The notes beneath the pieces are model-generated. The model did not search any database. It was not told where the DNA came from and was given only the letters and a program-made list of their open reading frames with translations. The translations under genes and the position numbers were made by a program. From contig NZ_DATERI010000169.1 in NCBI RefSeq assembly GCF_035271705.1, positions 1-8,839 on the forward strand: a DNA stretch of 8,839 bases, in the 5' to 3' direction. How positions within the stretch are numbered: position 1 is the first letter of the stretch; each line of letters opens with the position of its first letter. Source of the stretch: Buttiauxella sp035271705. Lineage in GTDB: Bacteria; Pseudomonadota; Gammaproteobacteria; Enterobacterales; Enterobacteriaceae. Below are positions 7,054-8,839 of the stretch, one piece after another.

Positions 7054-7068
7054 AAGGAGTCAGTCATG
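7054..7068 (+). promoter_or_regulatory. glgC ribosome binding site (possible CsrA target)
   Basis: AAGGAG (7054-7059) lies 6 nt before the ATG at 7066 and fixes the start of glgC. In E. coli, CsrA represses glgC translation by binding GGA sites including one at the Shine-Dalgarno; the GGA here is compatible with that. A small possible hairpin (CGCA 7020-7023 with TGCG 7031-7034) lies upstream but presents CGGTGTA, without a GGA. Confidence 0.6.
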
Positions 7069-8346
7069 GTTAGGCTTGATAAGAATGATCCTCTGATGTT
7101 GGCAAGGCAACTGCCAAATAAATCTGTAGCCCTGATTCTGGCTGGTGGGCGCGGTACCCGATTGAAAGATTTAACCTCAACGCGTGCCAAGCCTGCCGTC
7201 CACTTTGGTGGCAAGTTTCGAATCATCGATTTTGCACTATCGAATTGTATTAACTCGGGTATCCGCCGCATTGGCGTGATTACCCAATATCAGTCACATA
7301 CCCTGATTCAACATATTCAGCGTGGCTGGTCTTTCTTCAGCGAAGAGATGAACGAGTTTGTTGATTTGCTCCCGGCACAGCAGCGCGTACACGGTGAAAA
7401 CTGGTATCGCGGGACGGCTGATGCAGTCACGCAAAACCTCGATATTATTCGTCGCTACAAAGCTGAGTATGTCGTCATTCTTGCGGGTGACCATATCTAC
7501 AAGCAAGACTACTCGCGCATGTTAATTGACCATGTGGAAAAAGGTGCGCGCTGTACAGTGGCATGTATGCCTGTTCCGCTGCATGAGGCCTCAGCATTTG
7601 GTGTCATGGCGGTTGATAACGAAGAGAAAATCATTGAATTCGTTGAAAAACCGGCTAATCCACCGTCAATGCCTGGTGACGATTCTAAAGCACTGGCCAG
7701 CATGGGGATTTACGTTTTCGACGCGGATTACCTTTACGAACTGCTGGAAGCAGACGACATAGACGAGTCCTCAAGCCATGATTTCGGGAAAGATATCATC
7801 CCTAATGTCATGAAATCTGGTGTTGCCTTTGCTCATCCATTCCCGCTTTCGTGCGTGCAGTCTGATCCCAATGCAGAACCTTACTGGCGCGATGTGGGGA
7901 CACTGGAAGCCTATTGGAAAGCTAACCTCGACCTGGCCTCCGTCACTCCAGAGCTGGATATGTACGACCAGGAATGGCCTATCCGAACCCATATGGAACC
8001 GCTGCCGCCAGCCAAGTTTGTGCAAGATCGCTCAGGTAGCCACGGTATGACGCTGAACTCTTTGGTTTCTGGCGGCTGCATTATTTCTGGTTCGGTTGTG
8101 GTTCAGTCGGTGCTATTCCCGCGTGTGCGCATCAATTCGTTTTGCAATATTGACTCTTCAGTATTGCTGCCAGATGTGCAAGTCGGGCGCTCTTGCCGCT
8201 TACGCCGTTGCATTATCGATCGCGCCTGCATCATTCCTGAAGGCATGGTCATTGGGGAAAATGCCGAGGAAGATTCACACCGTTTCTACCGTTCAGAAGA
8301 AGGTATTGTGCTGGTGACGCGGGAGATGCTGGCAAAATTGGTTTGA
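7066..8346 (+). CDS. glgC: glucose-1-phosphate adenylyltransferase (ADP-glucose pyrophosphorylase)
   Basis: GlgC makes ADP-glucose from ATP and glucose-1-phosphate, the committed step of bacterial glycogen synthesis, in the cytoplasm as a tetramer. The product has 426 residues (E. coli: 431). The N-terminal nucleotidyltransferase domain (about 20-290) contains the GGRGTRL loop, WYRGTADA (AMP-site Tyr114), LAGDHIY with catalytic Asp142, EKPANPP with substrate-binding Lys195 and YWRDVGT; the C-terminal left-handed beta-helix follows (about 310-420). His46, Arg52 and Arg419 of the E. coli activator site are kept. Oddities: Lys39 is Thr (ACG at 7180), Arg423 is Ala (GCA at 8332), and the protein ends five residues early (LAKLV). 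These changes point to weak or no fructose-1,6-bisphosphate activation. The start at 7066 is preferred over an in-frame ATG at 7006 that overlaps glgX, because of AAGGAG and the family N-terminus MVRLDKND. Confidence 0.97.
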   Translation: MVRLDKNDPLMLARQLPNKSVALILAGGRGTRLKDLTSTRAKPAVHFGGKFRIIDFALSNCINSGIRRIGVITQYQSHTLIQHIQRGWSFFSEEMNEFVDLLPAQQRVHGENWYRGTADAVTQNLDIIRRYKAEYVVILAGDHIYKQDYSRMLIDHVEKGARCTVACMPVPLHEASAFGVMAVDNEEKIIEFVEKPANPPSMPGDDSKALASMGIYVFDADYLYELLEADDIDESSSHDFGKDIIPNVMKSGVAFAHPFPLSCVQSDPNAEPYWRDVGTLEAYWKANLDLASVTPELDMYDQEWPIRTHMEPLPPAKFVQDRSGSHGMTLNSLVSGGCIISGSVVVQSVLFPRVRINSFCNIDSSVLLPDVQVGRSCRLRRCIIDRACIIPEGMVIGENAEEDSHRFYRSEEGIVLVTREMLAKLV

Positions 8347-8417
8347 GGGTTATTGACCCACGCTTGGCGCGCCTGAAATTTAATTAGAGCGCCACGACTT
8401 TCTATACGGGAGTGAGA
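8347..8417 (+). promoter_or_regulatory. glgC-glgA spacer with inverted repeat
   Basis: In E. coli, as I recall, glgC and glgA touch (TAATG); here 71 bp separate them. TGGCGC (8365-8370) and GCGCCA (8389-8394) form an exact 6-bp inverted repeat around an 18-nt AT-rich loop, without a T-run, so it is not a terminator. It could stabilise or process the transcript. The glgA ribosome binding site GGGAG (8408-8412) lies 5 nt before the ATG. Confidence 0.55.
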
Positions 8418-8839
8418 ATGCAGGTCTTACATGTATGTTCTGAAATTTTTCCACTGCTGAAAACGGGTGGTTTGGCGGATGTGATTGGTGCGCTGCCTGC
8501 GGCGCAAATCGCAGACGGCGTAGAGACGCGAGTATTGCTGCCCGCTTTCCCTGACATTCGTCGTGGCATTGTTGACGCGCAAGTTGTCGCCCATCGCGTC
8601 ACCTTCGCGGGTCATATGACTTTGTTATATGGCCACTTCAACGGCGTGGGGATTTACCTGATTGACGCTCCACATTTATACGACCGCCCGGGTAGCCCTT
8701 ATCACGATACCAATCAGTTTGCTTACACCGACAACGTGCACCGATTTGCACTGTTGGGGTGGGTAGGGGCTGAGTTGGCATGTGGCCTGGATCCCTTCTG
8801 GCGCCCGGATATTGTGCATGCGCACGACTGGCATGCGGG
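8418..8839 (+). CDS. glgA: glycogen synthase (ADP-glucose type), N-terminal part
   Basis: GlgA transfers glucose from ADP-glucose to the non-reducing end of alpha-1,4 glucan. It is a cytoplasmic GT5-family glycosyltransferase with a GT-B fold. The window holds 140 complete codons and cuts the gene at the edge; the family length is about 477. The signature KTGGLADV (Lys15, ADP-glucose binding) is present, as are DAPHLYDRPGSPY (about 83-95) and VHAHDWHAG near the edge, all typical of the N-terminal Rossmann domain. The start is supported by GGGAG at 8408-8412 and by the family N-terminus MQVLHVCSE. It follows glgC on the same strand after 71 bp and is expected to be co-transcribed; in E. coli glgP follows it, outside this window. 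Confidence 0.96.
   Translation, partial: MQVLHVCSEIFPLLKTGGLADVIGALPAAQIADGVETRVLLPAFPDIRRGIVDAQVVAHRVTFAGHMTLLYGHFNGVGIYLIDAPHLYDRPGSPYHDTNQFAYTDNVHRFALLGWVGAELACGLDPFWRPDIVHAHDWHA

Noticed and set aside
7006..7065. upstream ATG extending glgC by 20 codons
   Set aside because: It overlaps the end of glgX, has no good ribosome binding site, and the ATG at 7066 follows AAGGAG and matches the family N-terminus.

Overview
The window comes from a member of the Enterobacterales, most likely Enterobacteriaceae sensu lato. The gene order yhgN (divergent) / asd / glgB-glgX-glgC-glgA is the enterobacterial glycogen locus. The proteins line up closely with the E. coli K-12 proteins as I remember them, with catalytic residues at the same or nearly the same positions. 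It is not E. coli itself: Asd is one residue longer, GlgX three longer, GlgC five shorter, and glgC and glgA are separated by 71 bp instead of touching. I cannot name the genus from sequence alone.

Region by region: (1) Positions 1-474 are AT-rich (about 38% GC over 181-420, against about 55% in a sampled line of glgB). They hold the last 46 codons of an unrecognised ORF, followed with no gap by a small, very acidic ORF. This layout fits the toxin tail and immunity gene of a polymorphic toxin locus (Rhs or CDI type), by inference only. (2) Positions 475-760 are a scar: a 22-bp perfect inverted repeat encloses a truncated IS3-family fragment (one IS end plus 44 codons of orfA), followed by a GC-rich hairpin. 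In E. coli this side of yhgN carries gntU, so an accessory insertion or replacement has probably occurred here. (3) yhgN (minus strand) encodes a MarC-family membrane protein. (4) asd is a single gene with a strong intrinsic terminator. (5) A 261-bp gap holds that terminator, a second inverted repeat and a possible glgB promoter. (6) glgB, glgX, glgC and the start of glgA lie on the plus strand and continue past the window edge.

Function: GlgC makes ADP-glucose, GlgA polymerises it into alpha-1,4-glucan, GlgB adds alpha-1,6 branches, and GlgX removes outer branches during breakdown. asd supplies the aspartate-family pathway (diaminopimelate, lysine, threonine, methionine) and is a neighbour, not a partner.

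The most interesting feature is in GlgC. The catalytic residues are intact, but two positions of the E. coli fructose-1,6-bisphosphate activator site differ (Lys39 is Thr, Arg423 is Ala) and the C-terminal tail is cut short, which predicts altered or absent FBP activation. The next most interesting feature is the toxin/immunity-like remnant and the IS fragment sitting inside a split hairpin. I found no CRISPR array, tRNA or rRNA, and no clearly new multi-gene system.
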